Below are positions 8,296 through 17,500 of a DNA stretch of 64,000 bases, in pieces (position 1 is the stretch's first letter; every line of letters begins with the position of its first letter). The DNA comes from Mesorhizobium loti (GTDB lineage Bacteria; Pseudomonadota; Alphaproteobacteria; Rhizobiales; Rhizobiaceae). The stretch spans positions 5,999,020-6,063,019 of the forward strand of contig AP017605.1 in assembly GCA_002356515.1 (NCBI GenBank), written 5' to 3'. Both the position numbers and the translations under genes were made by a program. The notes below the pieces were generated by a model. It made no database searches and was not told where the DNA came from. It worked only from the letters and a program-made list of their open reading frames with translations.

Positions 8296-9858
8296 TCAGG
8301 ATTGTAGGATTTCCCGGTGCCGTCGAGCGAAGGTCTCGGCGATCGCGAGGACCGCGGCGTGAATCGGTCCCGCGGTGAGGCTGGGCATGATCGACGCGTC
8401 CACGACAAAGAGATTGTCGAGCGCCTTCAGCCGTAGATCTGCATCGACGACGGCGTCCGGGTCCTTGCCCATCCTGCATGTGCCGCAGGGATGATGGTGC
8501 GTGATGACCGATCGCGCGATGAAGTCGTCGATCTCGGCCGCACTGTTCAGCGCGCCTGGCAGCAGTTCGCGCTCTCGCCAGCCGGCGAGTTCATCTCCAT
8601 GCCCGATTGTCCGTGCCGCCTCGAGTGCCTTGCGAAACAGCGCGCGGTCGCGGCCGGTTTGCAGATATGCCGGGTCGATGATCAGGGGATCGCCGAGCTC
8701 ACGCCCACTTATGCGCACGCTGCCGCGGCTCGTCGGATGGGTGATGCCGAACAACAGCGAGTAGGCCGTGCCGGCGGCAGGTGCCTGGAAGCATTCGGAC
8801 ACGATCGGCGCGATGCCGCAACCAACGACTATTTCAGGCTGGCCGGTAGCGGCGAAGTCGTCGGCGCGCATATAGGCCATCGACTCTGAATGTTGGAGGC
8901 GTGACGGCGGCACCGGCTTGCGGGCGGCATAAAGGTTGCCGGCACCAAGCAGATGGTCCTGAAGGTTTCGACCGATTTCAGGCATATCGATCAGGCAGCC
9001 AACGTCCGCGGCATCGAGCACATCACGCGGACCGATCCCCGAACGCATCAGCAAAGCCGGACTTTCCAGCGCTCCGGCGCAAAGCACGATTTGATCCGCA
9101 AAGATTTCGACCGGACCCTGTTGCCCTGCGACCTCGAGGCTGCGGACCTGATTGCGTTCCAAATTGAGCCGCCGCACTCGGGATCCCGTAAGGATGGTCA
9201 GGTTTTCGCGGCCTCGAACTGCCCCGGTGAGCCAGGCGTCCGCCGCTGTGACCCGCCGCCCATCGCGAATGTTCAAGGAGTTCGGGGTGACACCGATCAT
9301 CGCTCCGCTGTTATGGCCCTCGAGGCGAGGCAGACCCAATGATGCGCCTGCCTCGATGAAGGCACAAGCAAGCGGACTGACTTCGTCAGCCGGCAGATGG
9401 ATCGGCAATGGTCCGCCCTTGCCGTGAATGCCGTCGCCGCCAAGCGGGTGGTCTTCGATAGCCTGGAAAACCGGCAGCAGTTCATCCCAACCCCAGCGGC
9501 GATCCCCGGTCGCGTCGACCCAGGCCTGGAAATCCGAGGGATGACCGCGCATGTAGCCCATCGCGTGCAGGCAACTCGAGCCGCCGATCAACCGCCCGCG
9601 CGCCCAATGATGGACCCGGCCCGCGGTGCCGGCCTGCGGCTGCGTGCGATAGTCCCAATCGTAGCTGCGGCCCTGAAGCGCCGGCCACGCGGCGGGGTTC
9701 CAGATGTCGGGGTCCGTCGCCTCTTCGCCCGCCTCGATCAGCAGAACTCGACTGTCCGGATCTTCACTCAGTCGCGCGGCAAGCAACGTCCCGGCCGAAC
9801 CGCCGCCGACGATGACGATATCGCAATTCGGTCTACGCTCGACATCGGCCCTGGTCAT
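8296..9858 (-). CDS. pno: Pyridoxine 4-oxidase (GMC family FAD oxidase)
   Basis: 520 residues. N-terminal FAD motif 'DIVIVGGGSAGTLLAARLS', GMC signature 'GRLIGGSSCLHAMGYMRG', second signature region 'LCAGALESPALLMRSGIG', and C-terminal active site 'VITHHHPCGTCRMG' with the catalytic His pair of GMC oxidases. The protein closely matches my recollection of M. loti pyridoxine 4-oxidase, which starts MTRADVERRPN; this fixes the start at ATG 9858, preceded by 'GGAGTGATG', rather than longer forms beginning at 9930 or 9876. Reaction: pyridoxine + O2 to pyridoxal + H2O2, the entry step for pyridoxine in degradation pathway I. It is divergent from the hydrolase/oxygenase operon with the GntR gene between. 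Confidence 0.9.
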   Translation of the reverse strand: MTRADVERRPNCDIVIVGGGSAGTLLAARLSEDPDSRVLLIEAGEEATDPDIWNPAAWPALQGRSYDWDYRTQPQAGTAGRVHHWARGRLIGGSSCLHAMGYMRGHPSDFQAWVDATGDRRWGWDELLPVFQAIEDHPLGGDGIHGKGGPLPIHLPADEVSPLACAFIEAGASLGLPRLEGHNSGAMIGVTPNSLNIRDGRRVTAADAWLTGAVRGRENLTILTGSRVRRLNLERNQVRSLEVAGQQGPVEIFADQIVLCAGALESPALLMRSGIGPRDVLDAADVGCLIDMPEIGRNLQDHLLGAGNLYAARKPVPPSRLQHSESMAYMRADDFAATGQPEIVVGCGIAPIVSECFQAPAAGTAYSLLFGITHPTSRGSVRISGRELGDPLIIDPAYLQTGRDRALFRKALEAARTIGHGDELAGWRERELLPGALNSAAEIDDFIARSVITHHHPCGTCRMGKDPDAVVDADLRLKALDNLFVVDASIMPSLTAGPIHAAVLAIAETFARRHREILQS

Positions 9859-10007
9859 CATCACTCCATCTGCCATTTGCCGGCTTCGATGGCCGGCATG
9901 TCTGACACCGACATGAAGAAGGCCGCGCACTGATCTACGTTCGGCCGATCCGAAAACGTCATGAAGGACGTCGAGTCTTCAGATGGAACGACAGTCCATC
10001 GAAGAGC

Positions 10008-10679
10008 TCAAATCCCGTGGTCCATGGATATCTTCGCCGCCGCTTTCGCCCTCAGGACGTGCTGTTTCGAGGCTTTGCGGGCGGCCTTCTCGTCGCCGGC
10101 GGCGATGGATTCGAAGATCTCCCTCATCTCCGCCAGGCTGCTTTGTGCTCTGCCCTCCAGGGACATCGATCGTCCTCGGAAGAAGCTGATCCTGGCCACA
10201 AGACCGCGATGGACTTCCTCCAGGATCGGGTTGCCGCAATTCGCGAGTATGATGGAATAGAAGTCCGCGGCGGTCATCACCTGCGCCAGGCTGTCATTGC
10301 TCGATGCCGCCTCTTCGAATGCGGAAAGAGATTTCTCGAGTTCACGCAACTGTTCCGGCGAAATCCTTAGCGCGCATCGTCCCGCCGCCTCGACTTCCAA
10401 CAGCTCTCGAACCTCGTAGATGGCGGTTGCCACCTCCCATGAAAGCGCCGGTATCGACGGCCCGCGGTTGGGCACGATCTCGATCAGGCGCTCGGCCTCA
10501 AGACTGCGCAAAGCCTCCCTCAGCGAGGGGCGGCTGATGCCGAGTTGTGTGCACAGTTGACTTTCGATGAGGCGGCTTCCCGGCTGAAACAATCCGGAGA
10601 AGATCGCCAGCCGTAACTTGTCGACGGTCTCCCGTTGCACGGTCCGTGGCGAAATTCGCAAATTCAAATCTGGGGGCAT
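10008..10679 (-). CDS. GntR-family (FCD/FadR subgroup) transcriptional regulator of the B6 cluster
   Basis: 223 residues from ATG 10679. Winged helix at ~10-75 ('RETVDKLRLAIFSGLFQPG', 'QLGISRPSLREALRSLEAER') and an all-helical FCD effector domain at ~85-215 with the expected 'EVRELLEVEAAGRCAL' helix and metal/ligand-type residues. The frame extends upstream without a stop but that part is not protein-like, so the ATG at 10679 is preferred. It sits between pyridoxine 4-oxidase and the divergent AAMS hydrolase operon, the usual place for a local repressor responding to a pathway intermediate. The B6-related effector is inference from position. Confidence 0.85.
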   Translation of the reverse strand: MPPDLNLRISPRTVQRETVDKLRLAIFSGLFQPGSRLIESQLCTQLGISRPSLREALRSLEAERLIEIVPNRGPSIPALSWEVATAIYEVRELLEVEAAGRCALRISPEQLRELEKSLSAFEEAASSNDSLAQVMTAADFYSIILANCGNPILEEVHRGLVARISFFRGRSMSLEGRAQSSLAEMREIFESIAAGDEKAARKASKQHVLRAKAAAKISMDHGI

Positions 10680-10739
10680 CGATAACGTCTCATGGGCTTT
10701 TGAGTCGCAAGCTGAAGCAGCATACGCCACGCCGTTGAA

Positions 10740-10797
10740 ATTTGACAGCAGGATGGCCTGATTGTCAAATCTGAAGATTGCAAGAATGTCAGACAAT
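10740..10797. promoter_or_regulatory. Candidate GntR/FCD operator region in the divergent intergenic space
   Basis: Two features lie between the GntR gene and the AAMS hydrolase gene. First, ATTTGACA at 10740-10747 and its inverted copy TGTCAAAT at 10763-10770 (15-bp spacer). Second, AATGTCAGACAAT at 10785-10797, which differs by one base from a perfect ATTGTC-N-GACAAT palindrome and resembles the TNGTNNNACNA sites described for FCD-type GntR regulators. Autoregulation and control of both directions are inferred. Confidence 0.45.
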
Positions 10798-10860
10798 CTG
10801 CTTGACGCGCTTCGGGCTGTATGATCCTTTTGCAGGAGACGAGCAGCGGAGGCGAGGATC

Positions 10861-11697
10861 ATGGACATGGCGGCAGAGGTAGCTTCCGACCACTTCATCT
10901 CGCGACGGGTCGACATTGGCCGCATCACCTTGAACGTGCGCCAGAGGGGCAGCGGCCCGTTGATGCTGTTCTTCCATGGCATCACTTCCAACTCCGCCGT
11001 CTTCGAGCCGTTGATGGCCCGGCTCTCGGATCGGTTTACGACGATTGCGGTTGACCAGAGGGGGCATGGCCTCAGCGACAAGCCGGAAACCGGCTACGAG
11101 GCGAATGACTACGCGGAAGACATCGCCGGCCTGATACGCACGCTCGATCGCGGCCCTCCCGTCCTCGTCGGACATTCGCTTGGTGCCAGGAATTCCGTCA
11201 CCGCCGCGGCGAAATACCCGGATCTGGTGCGGTCGGTCATAGCAATCGACTTTACGCCGTACATCGAGACCGAAGCGTTGGACGCGCTGGAAGCGCGGGT
11301 GAACGCGGGGAGCCAGCTTTTCGAGGATGTCGGGGCTGTCGAAGCATATCTCGCCGGCCGCTATCCGAACATTCCCGCTCCCGCCATCAGGATCAGGGCC
11401 GAAAGTGGCTATCAGCCGGTCGACGGCGGATTGCGTCCGTTGGCCTCGCCCGCGGCGATGGCGCAGACCGCCAAGGGCCTGCGAGCGGACCTGGTGCCGG
11501 CCTACCGCGACGTGACGAAGCCTGTCCTCATCGTTCGCGGCGAGACGAGCAAATTGGTTTCGGCGGCGGCGCTGTCCAAGACAAGCCAGCTGCGGCCCGA
11601 TCTGCCTGTCGTCGTCGTCCCGGGCGCCGACCACTACGTCAACGAGGTCTCTCCCGAGATCACGCTGAAAGCCATCACCAACTTCATAGACGCCTGA
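10861..11697 (+). CDS. (E)-2-(acetamidomethylene)succinate hydrolase (alpha/beta hydrolase)
   Basis: 278 residues, the length of the M. loti enzyme (mlr6787). Alpha/beta-hydrolase fold with 'LFFHGITSN' oxyanion region, nucleophile Ser106 in 'VGHSLGAR' and His258 in 'PGADHYVNE', matching the Ser106/His258 pair known for that enzyme. It performs the last step of B6 degradation: AAMS is hydrolysed to succinic semialdehyde, acetate, ammonia and CO2. First gene of the plus-strand operon, with 'GGAGGCGAGG' just before the ATG; the candidate GntR sites lie 65-120 bp upstream. Confidence 0.92.
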   Translation: MDMAAEVASDHFISRRVDIGRITLNVRQRGSGPLMLFFHGITSNSAVFEPLMARLSDRFTTIAVDQRGHGLSDKPETGYEANDYAEDIAGLIRTLDRGPPVLVGHSLGARNSVTAAAKYPDLVRSVIAIDFTPYIETEALDALEARVNAGSQLFEDVGAVEAYLAGRYPNIPAPAIRIRAESGYQPVDGGLRPLASPAAMAQTAKGLRADLVPAYRDVTKPVLIVRGETSKLVSAAALSKTSQLRPDLPVVVVPGADHYVNEVSPEITLKAITNFIDA

Positions 11698-11741
11698 CGG
11701 CCAAGCGCGCCGTCTTCTTGTACGCAGCATCAGGATAGAAA

Positions 11742-12881
11742 ATGGCCAATGTAAACAAAACTCCGGGCAAAACGCGTCGCGCCGAAGTCGCCGGCGGCGG
11801 CTTTGCCGGCCTGACCGCCGCCATCGCTCTCAAGCAGATCGGTTGGGACGTCAGGCTGCACGAAAAGAGCTCGGAGCTGCGGGCGTTCGGCGCTGGCATC
11901 TATCTCTGGCACAATGGCCTTCGCGTGCTCGAAGGACTGGGCGCCCTGGACGATGTTCTCCAGGGTTCGCACACGCCTCCGACCTACGAGACCTGGATGC
12001 ACAACAAGTCGGTCTCCAAGGAGACTTTCAACGGTCTGCCCTGGCGCATCATGACGCGCAGCCACCTGCACGATGCCCTGGTCAACCGCGCTCGTGCGCT
12101 TGGTGTCGACATAAGCGTCAATTCCGAGACGGTCGCCGCCGATCCGGAAGGTCGCCTGACGCTTCAGACCGGCGAGGTTCTCGAAGCCGATCTGATCGTC
12201 GGCGCCGATGGCGTCGGCTCCAAGGTCAGGGATTCCATCGGCTTCAAAAAGGATCGATGGGTTTCGAAAGATGGTCTCATCCGGCTGATTGTCCCGCGCA
12301 TGAAGAAAGAGCTCGGTCATGGCGAGTGGGACAACACCATCGACATGTGGAACTTCTGGCCACGTGTTCAGCGCATTCTCTATTCGCCCTGCAATGAGAA
12401 TGAACTCTATCTGGGCTTGATGGCTCCGGCCGCCGATCCTCGCGGATCCGCCGTTCCGATCGATCTCGAAGTCTGGGTCGAGATGTTTCCTTTCCTTGAG
12501 CCGTGCCTGGTCGAGGCGGCCAAGCTGAAAACCGCCCGATACGACAAGTACGAAACGACCAAGCTGGATAGCTGGACAAGAGGCAAGGTCGCCCTTGTGG
12601 GTGATGCCGCGCATGCCATGTGCCCGGCTCTTGCCCAGGGTGCCGGTTGCGCGATGGTCAACGCCTTCAGCCTGTCGCAGGACCTGGAGGAGGGCGCTTC
12701 AGTCGAGGATGCGCTCGTCGCGTGGGAGAAGCGCATCCGCCCGATCACGGATCGCTGCCAGGCCCTGTCCGGCGACTATGCGGCGAACCGCTCGCTCTCG
12801 AAGGGAAACATGTTCACACCGGCGGCACTGGAAGCTGCCCGCTACGACCCTCTGCGCCGTGTCTTCTCGTGGCCGCAATAA
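11742..12881 (+). CDS. 2-methyl-3-hydroxypyridine-5-carboxylate oxygenase (MHPCO), FAD monooxygenase
   Basis: 379 residues, same length as M. loti MHPCO (mlr6788) and nearly identical by recollection. PHBH-type flavoprotein: FAD motif 'EVAGGGFAGLTAAIAL' at ~15, 'LIVGADGVGSKVR' (NADH/FAD DG motif) at ~150 and 'KVALVGDAAHAMCPALAQG' at ~285. It hydroxylates MHPC and opens the pyridine ring oxidatively to AAMS, using NADH and O2; ring opening by a single flavin enzyme is the striking step of this pathway. It is 44 bp after the AAMS hydrolase gene, the enzyme that uses its product. Confidence 0.93.
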   Translation: MANVNKTPGKTRRAEVAGGGFAGLTAAIALKQIGWDVRLHEKSSELRAFGAGIYLWHNGLRVLEGLGALDDVLQGSHTPPTYETWMHNKSVSKETFNGLPWRIMTRSHLHDALVNRARALGVDISVNSETVAADPEGRLTLQTGEVLEADLIVGADGVGSKVRDSIGFKKDRWVSKDGLIRLIVPRMKKELGHGEWDNTIDMWNFWPRVQRILYSPCNENELYLGLMAPAADPRGSAVPIDLEVWVEMFPFLEPCLVEAAKLKTARYDKYETTKLDSWTRGKVALVGDAAHAMCPALAQGAGCAMVNAFSLSQDLEEGASVEDALVAWEKRIRPITDRCQALSGDYAANRSLSKGNMFTPAALEAARYDPLRRVFSWPQ

Positions 12882-12951
12882 ACGTCGGGCAAGCCGGCCA
12901 GCGAATTAATCGGTGCGCGCGGAAACAGCGCGCACCCTTCAGGAGATAAAG

Positions 12952-13542
12952 ATGAATTATTCCAGTGAAGTCGAACGAGATTATGAGGTCAGGGGATGGT
13001 ACTCCTCGGTCCAGGAAAGCCGGCATGACGGCGGCACACCGGGCGAGACCCTCGTCAAAGTCGCGACCGGCGTTGTCATACGCAATCCCTTTGCCGGAAA
13101 GTTCGTCGCCGAACTGTCTGATCTGACCAATCCGAGTGCCGCGATCGGTCATGCGCTTGGCGAGCGCGCCGTGGCGCTGCTCGGCAACAGGCCGGTCGAA
13201 AGCTATGGCAAGGGCGGTATCGCGGGTACATCAGGCGAACAGGAGCATGTCGTCGCCTGCATCACCACGGTCTTCGGAGATCCGCTGCGCCAGCAGGTGG
13301 GCGGTGGCAAGGCGTGGATCTCGTCGGTCAGCAAGGTCGCTGTCGCCGGCACGACCATCGATATCCCGCTTGCCCACAAGGACGAGCTCTACATCCGTTC
13401 CCACTACGACGCCGTCACCTTTTCCGTGCCGGATGCGCCGCGCCCGGACGAACTTCTGATCTGCGTCGCCGTCGCATCAGGTCCGCGCGTGCATCAGCGC
13501 GTCGGCGGCAAATCCGTCGCCGACCTCAAGGCCGGCGTCTAG
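12952..13542 (+). CDS. DUF1185 ('amino acid synthesis family') protein of the B6 operon
   Basis: 196 residues, starting at an ATG with 'AGGAGATAAAG' directly before it. Segments 'IRNPFAGKFVAELSDLTNP', 'SYGKGGIAGTSGEQEHVVA' and 'DIPLAHKDELYIRSHYDA' are typical of DUF1185. Biochemical function is not established to my knowledge. It sits 70 bp after MHPCO and 29 bp before the PEBP gene inside the B6 operon; the M. loti cluster has the same arrangement in my recollection. Plausible roles include handling an unstable intermediate or a regulatory/ring-amide related activity, but none is supported directly. Confidence 0.8.
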   Translation: MNYSSEVERDYEVRGWYSSVQESRHDGGTPGETLVKVATGVVIRNPFAGKFVAELSDLTNPSAAIGHALGERAVALLGNRPVESYGKGGIAGTSGEQEHVVACITTVFGDPLRQQVGGGKAWISSVSKVAVAGTTIDIPLAHKDELYIRSHYDAVTFSVPDAPRPDELLICVAVASGPRVHQRVGGKSVADLKAGV

Positions 13543-13571
13543 TTCGATCGAAATTGCTGAAGGACGAATTC

Positions 13572-14030
13572 ATGCCCCTGAACATCAAGGACCTCAAGAT
13601 CACGTCGGCGGATTTCAAGCCGCTCGGGAAACTGCGTGACGAGCATGCCGGCGACAAGGGCAACGTATTGCCCAGGCTTACCGTCAGCGGCGTCCCGGCA
13701 GGGACGAAGGAACTGGCGGTCATCTGCCACGATCCGGACGCGCCGCTCGCCAACGGTTTCACGCATTGGGTGGTCTACGGCATCGATCCCTCGACCACCG
13801 ACCTGTCGGATGCGCAGGAGAAATTCCGCGTCGGCCCCAACGGCGCCGGTGGCAAGCAATATTACGGCCCTCAGCCGCCCGCGGGTCATGGTGAGCATCA
13901 CTACTATTTCTGGGTCTATGCGCTCGACACGAAGGTCGAAGGAACGCCCACCCGGGAGGAGTTCCTGCAGAAATATGCCGGAAACATCATCGAGCAGAAC
14001 CGGATCGTCGGCATCTACGAAAACAAGTGA
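13572..14030 (+). CDS. YbhB/YbcL-type phosphatidylethanolamine-binding (PEBP/RKIP-like) protein
   Basis: 152 residues without a signal peptide, so cytoplasmic. The PEBP pocket motifs are present: 'LAVICHDPDAPLANGFTHW' (DPDxP ... HW) near residue 60 and 'GPQPPAGHGEHHYYFWVYAL' near residue 98. PEBP proteins bind anionic small molecules or phosphorylated groups; bacterial members have few known roles. It lies between the DUF1185 and decarboxylase genes, all on one strand with short gaps, so it is presumably made together with the pathway. A role in binding a pyridine dicarboxylate intermediate is conceivable and untested. Confidence 0.85.
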   Translation: MPLNIKDLKITSADFKPLGKLRDEHAGDKGNVLPRLTVSGVPAGTKELAVICHDPDAPLANGFTHWVVYGIDPSTTDLSDAQEKFRVGPNGAGGKQYYGPQPPAGHGEHHYYFWVYALDTKVEGTPTREEFLQKYAGNIIEQNRIVGIYENK

Positions 14031-14100
14031 AATCCGCGGCCCTGGTGACCAATAACAACAACAAGAATGGTCGCCATCGCCGCAATGGGAGAATTTGGAA

Positions 14101-14823
14101 ATGAAAGACAACAACCCCGCGCACCAGAAGGTCTTCGAGGAACTCGTCACGGCAACGAAGATACTTCTGAACGAAGGCATCCTGGATACGTTCGGGCACA
14201 TCAGTGCCCGTGACCCCGAGGATCCCGAGAGCTTCTTCCTGGCGCAGAAGCTGGCTCCAAGCCTGATAACGGTTGGGGATATCCAGCGGTTCAACCTCGA
14301 CGGCGAGACCTCGGACAACCGGCCATCCTATCTGGAGCGCTATATCCACAGCGAGATCTACAAGGCACGGCCCGACGTCCAGTGCGTGCTCCACAGCCAT
14401 TCGCCGGCTGTCCTGCCCTATTGCTTCACCGACCAGCCGCTGCGGCCCGTGACCCATATGGGGGCTTTCCTCGGCGACGCCGTCCCGGTCTACGAGATAC
14501 GCGACAAGCAGGGAGACGATACCGATCTCTTTGGCGGCAGCCGGAGCGTCTGTGCGGACATCGCTGAAAGTCTCGGGAACTATCCCGTCGTGCTCATGGC
14601 ACGCCACGGCGTCGTCAATGTCGGCAGTTCCGTCCGGCAGGTGGTGTTCCGGGCCTTCTATCTTGAGCAGGAGGCGGCAGCGCATACCGCCGGCCTGCGG
14701 ATCGGCACGATCAAGTATCTGTCGCCGGGCGAAATCAAGGCCGCAGGAAATCTCGTCGGCGCCCAGATCGACCGTGGATGGGATCACTGGTCGCAGCGCC
14801 TCAGGGAAGCAGGCTTGGCCTAG
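14101..14823 (+). CDS. 3-hydroxy-2-methylpyridine-4,5-dicarboxylate 4-decarboxylase (class II aldolase fold)
   Basis: 240 residues of the class II aldolase/adducin family, highly similar by recollection to M. loti mlr6791. Metal-ligand histidines appear in '[12 protein letters not shown]' and '[11 protein letters not shown]', with the early '[12 protein letters not shown]' segment typical of the fold. Reaction: Mn2+-dependent loss of the 4-carboxyl group of HMPDC to give MHPC, the MHPCO substrate. ATG 14101 (GGGAGA upstream) is chosen over TTG 14095. It follows the PEBP gene by 70 bp. Confidence 0.92.
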   Translation: MKDNNPAHQKVFEELVTATKILLNEGILDTFGHISARDPEDPESFFLAQKLAPSLITVGDIQRFNLDGETSDNRPSYLERYIHSEIYKARPDVQCVLHSHSPAVLPYCFTDQPLRPVTHMGAFLGDAVPVYEIRDKQGDDTDLFGGSRSVCADIAESLGNYPVVLMARHGVVNVGSSVRQVVFRAFYLEQEAAAHTAGLRIGTIKYLSPGEIKAAGNLVGAQIDRGWDHWSQRLREAGLA

Positions 14824-14928
14824 GGGCCGGCGGCGTTTGAACATACCGGGAAAGACCTTGGTCCTGGCCCAGGTTTTCCAGACTCGATCGCAATGGGTTC
14901 CCTGACGCCGCGGCGTCGGACGAAGGCA

Positions 14929-16572
14929 ATGAAACGCACCATGCCGCATGCTGAAAGCTACGATTACATCATTGTTGGGGCCGGATCGGCCGGTTGCGTG
15001 CTCGCCAACCGGCTGAGCGCCGACCCGGGATGTTCGGTGCTGTTGCTGGAGGCCGGCGGCTGGGACAGCGATCCGATGATCCACATTCCGCTTGGATGGG
15101 GCAAAATCCTGACCGAGCGTCGGCATGACTGGATGTATTTCTGCGAGCCGGAAGACAATGTCGGAGGACGCCGGGTCGAGTGCGCGCGCGGAAAGGTCAT
15201 TGGCGGATCCTCGTCGACCAACGCCATGGCCTATGTGCGGGGCAATCGCGGCGATTACGATCGTTGGGCAGCTTCTGGGCTCAGGGACTGGTCGTACGAC
15301 AAGGTGCTGCCGTATTTCCGCAAGCAGGAAAGCTGGGAAGGCGGCGGGAACCAGTATCGTGGCGGCAACGGCCCGGTCAGCACCCAGTTCTGCCGCTACA
15401 AGGACACGCTGATCGACGCATTTGCGAAAGCCAGCGTGGACGCCGGCTATGCGCAGACGAACGACTACAATGGCGAGCGGCAGGAAGGGTTCGGCCGCCT
15501 CCAGATGACGATTTCGAAGGGCCGGCGCGCCTCGACCGCCTCTGCCTATCTGCGGCCGGTGCTGAAGCGGCCCAATCTGACCGTCCTGACGGAAGCGAGC
15601 GCGACGAAGATCGTGCTGGAGGGTGCGCGCGCCACCGGCGTCACCATAAACCATCGCGGCGGCGAACGCACGGTTCTCGCCCGTAGGGAAGTGCTGCTTT
15701 CCGGCGGTGTGATCAACACGCCGCAACTCATGATGCTGTCGGGCATCGGGGCGCAGGACGAGCTTGCCGCGCACGGGATCCAGACGCGGGTCGACCTGCC
15801 GGCGGTCGGCAAGAACCTGCAGGATCACGTCTCGGTCATCCTCATGTACCGGCGCCGGGCTCCGGGCGGCCCTTTCCTGCGCAACATGCGTGCCGACCGG
15901 ATCGGGCTCGATTTCGTCAAGACCTACCTCACGGGACGCGGTTTTTCCGGCGATGTGCCCGGCGGTGTTGTCGCCTTCCTGAAGAGCGGTCCGGCGCGGC
16001 CATTGCCGGATGTGCAACTGCTCTTCACGGCGGCGCCGCTCGCGGCATGGCCATATTTCAAGCCGTTCAAGGCGCCGTTTGCAGACGGCTTCGCAACACG
16101 CATCGTGGCGACACAGCCTGAAAGCCGGGGAGCGGTGAAACTGGCGTCGGCTGATCCTTCCGCGGCGCCTCTGATCCACCAGAATTTCCTCGCCTCGCCG
16201 AAGGATTGGGAATCGCTGCGGGCCGGCTTCCGGGTGGCGCGCGATCTTGCCGCGCAGCCCTCCATGCAGCCCTTCATCGAGGCGGAATTCTTTCCCGGTC
16301 CGAAGTGCCAGAGCGACGACGAGATCGACGAGCATATCCGCAAGACCTCCATCACAGTGCATCATCCGGCCGGGACCTGCCGGATGGGCGCCGATGATGC
16401 CTCGGTCGTCGACCCGCAATTGCGCGTGCGCGGCGTCGACGGCCTCAGGGTGGTGGACGCTTCCGTCATGCCCGACCTGGTCTGCGGAAACATCAATGCG
16501 GCGGTGATCATGATCGCCGAGAAAGCCGCCGACCTCATCGCCAGCTCAAAACAAAGCGGGACAATGCAATGA
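14929..16572 (+). CDS. 4-pyridoxate dehydrogenase (GMC-family flavoprotein)
   Basis: 547 residues. FAD motif '[18 protein letters not shown]', GMC signature '[18 protein letters not shown]', second signature '[19 protein letters not shown]' and active-site His in '[14 protein letters not shown]'. In M. loti the equivalent (mlr6792) is a membrane-associated FAD dehydrogenase that oxidises the 5-hydroxymethyl group of 4-pyridoxic acid to the aldehyde FHMPC. The start at ATG 14929, after 'GAAGGCA', is favoured over ATG 14893, which would add 12 basic residues. It ends in an ATGA overlap with the FHMPC dehydrogenase gene, so its product is handed to the co-translated enzyme. Confidence 0.88.
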   Translation: MKRTMPHAESYDYIIVGAGSAGCVLANRLSADPGCSVLLLEAGGWDSDPMIHIPLGWGKILTERRHDWMYFCEPEDNVGGRRVECARGKVIGGSSSTNAMAYVRGNRGDYDRWAASGLRDWSYDKVLPYFRKQESWEGGGNQYRGGNGPVSTQFCRYKDTLIDAFAKASVDAGYAQTNDYNGERQEGFGRLQMTISKGRRASTASAYLRPVLKRPNLTVLTEASATKIVLEGARATGVTINHRGGERTVLARREVLLSGGVINTPQLMMLSGIGAQDELAAHGIQTRVDLPAVGKNLQDHVSVILMYRRRAPGGPFLRNMRADRIGLDFVKTYLTGRGFSGDVPGGVVAFLKSGPARPLPDVQLLFTAAPLAAWPYFKPFKAPFADGFATRIVATQPESRGAVKLASADPSAAPLIHQNFLASPKDWESLRAGFRVARDLAAQPSMQPFIEAEFFPGPKCQSDDEIDEHIRKTSITVHHPAGTCRMGADDASVVDPQLRVRGVDGLRVVDASVMPDLVCGNINAAVIMIAEKAADLIASSKQSGTMQ

Positions 16573-17498
16573 TCCGACGTATCGCCATCATCGGTATGGG
16601 TACGATGGGGCCGGGCATGGCCGCCCGGCTCGCCAGAGGCGGCTTGCAGGTCGTCGCCTACGATGTTGCCCCGGCAGCGATCGAGCGCGCGAGATCCATG
16701 TTGGGCGTGGCCGAGACCGTTTTGGACGCCCTGGGCATCGCGCCGCCGTCGACCGGCGCTGGAGCGGTCCGCTTCACCGATGATATCGGCGATGCGGTAT
16801 CGGGGGCCGACCTCGTCATCGAGAACGTCCCTGAAAACATTTCGGTCAAGGCCGATGTCTATCGCGCGATCGACGGCCTGATCGCCTCGGACACGATCGT
16901 CGCCTCCGACACGTCGGGTATCCCGATCACCAAGTTGCAGGCGCATATCTCGCATCCCGAGCGGATGGTGGGCATGCACTGGTCGAACCCGCCGCACATC
17001 ATCCCGATGATCGAGGTGATCGCCGGCGAGAACACCGCGCCGCAAACCGTGGCTGTCATCCGCGACCTGATCCGCTCGATCGGTTTGCTGCCGGTGGTGG
17101 TGAAGAAGGACGTTCCGGGCTTCGTCGAGAACCGCGTGCTCTATGCGCTGCTGCGCGAGGCGGTCGACCTTGTCGAACGCGGCGTCATCGACCCGGAAGA
17201 TCTCGACACCTGCGTGTCCTGGGGCATCGGCTACAAGATCGCCGTGATCGGGCCGATGGCGCTGCTCGATATGGCGGGCCTCGATATCTACAAGTCCGTC
17301 TCCTCCTTCCTCAATGCCGATCTCTCCAATCGCGACGATGTCGCGCCCATGGTGCTGGAGAAGACGAACGCGTCGAAGTTCGGCATCAAGTCGGGCGAGG
17401 GCATGTTCTCCTACACGCCCGAGCAGACCAAGGCGCTGCAAGGCGAACGGGCGCGCAAATTGGTCGCGGTGCGGCGTATCCTGGAGGGCCGGGAGTAG
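16569..17498 (+). CDS. 5-formyl-3-hydroxy-2-methylpyridine-4-carboxylate (FHMPC) dehydrogenase
   Basis: 309 residues, homologous to 3-hydroxyacyl-CoA dehydrogenases: Rossmann motif '[16 protein letters not shown]' at 8-23 and '[12 protein letters not shown]' with His137, the residue implicated in catalysis in the M. loti enzyme (mlr6793). Although its fold is that of an alcohol dehydrogenase, it oxidises the aldehyde FHMPC to the dicarboxylate HMPDC with NAD+. The ATG overlaps the upstream stop (ATGA); the ABC transporter ATPase starts 2 bp after its stop. Gene context and length agree with the B6 role rather than fatty-acid oxidation. Confidence 0.9.
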   Translation: MIRRIAIIGMGTMGPGMAARLARGGLQVVAYDVAPAAIERARSMLGVAETVLDALGIAPPSTGAGAVRFTDDIGDAVSGADLVIENVPENISVKADVYRAIDGLIASDTIVASDTSGIPITKLQAHISHPERMVGMHWSNPPHIIPMIEVIAGENTAPQTVAVIRDLIRSIGLLPVVVKKDVPGFVENRVLYALLREAVDLVERGVIDPEDLDTCVSWGIGYKIAVIGPMALLDMAGLDIYKSVSSFLNADLSNRDDVAPMVLEKTNASKFGIKSGEGMFSYTPEQTKALQGERARKLVAVRRILEGRE

Positions 17499-17500
17499 CC

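Noticed and set aside
10802..10825. TTGACG plus TATGAT as promoter of the AAMS hydrolase operon
   Set aside because: Both hexamers look good but are separated by only 12 bp, too short for sigma-70.
13987..16419. 810-codon open frame antisense to the decarboxylase and 4-pyridoxate dehydrogenase
   Set aside because: Shadow of two well-supported enzymes; translation shows no recognisable fold.
16569..17498. Fatty-acid 3-hydroxyacyl-CoA dehydrogenase
   Set aside because: The fold is the same, but operon context, length and close match to the M. loti FHMPC dehydrogenase support the B6 role.
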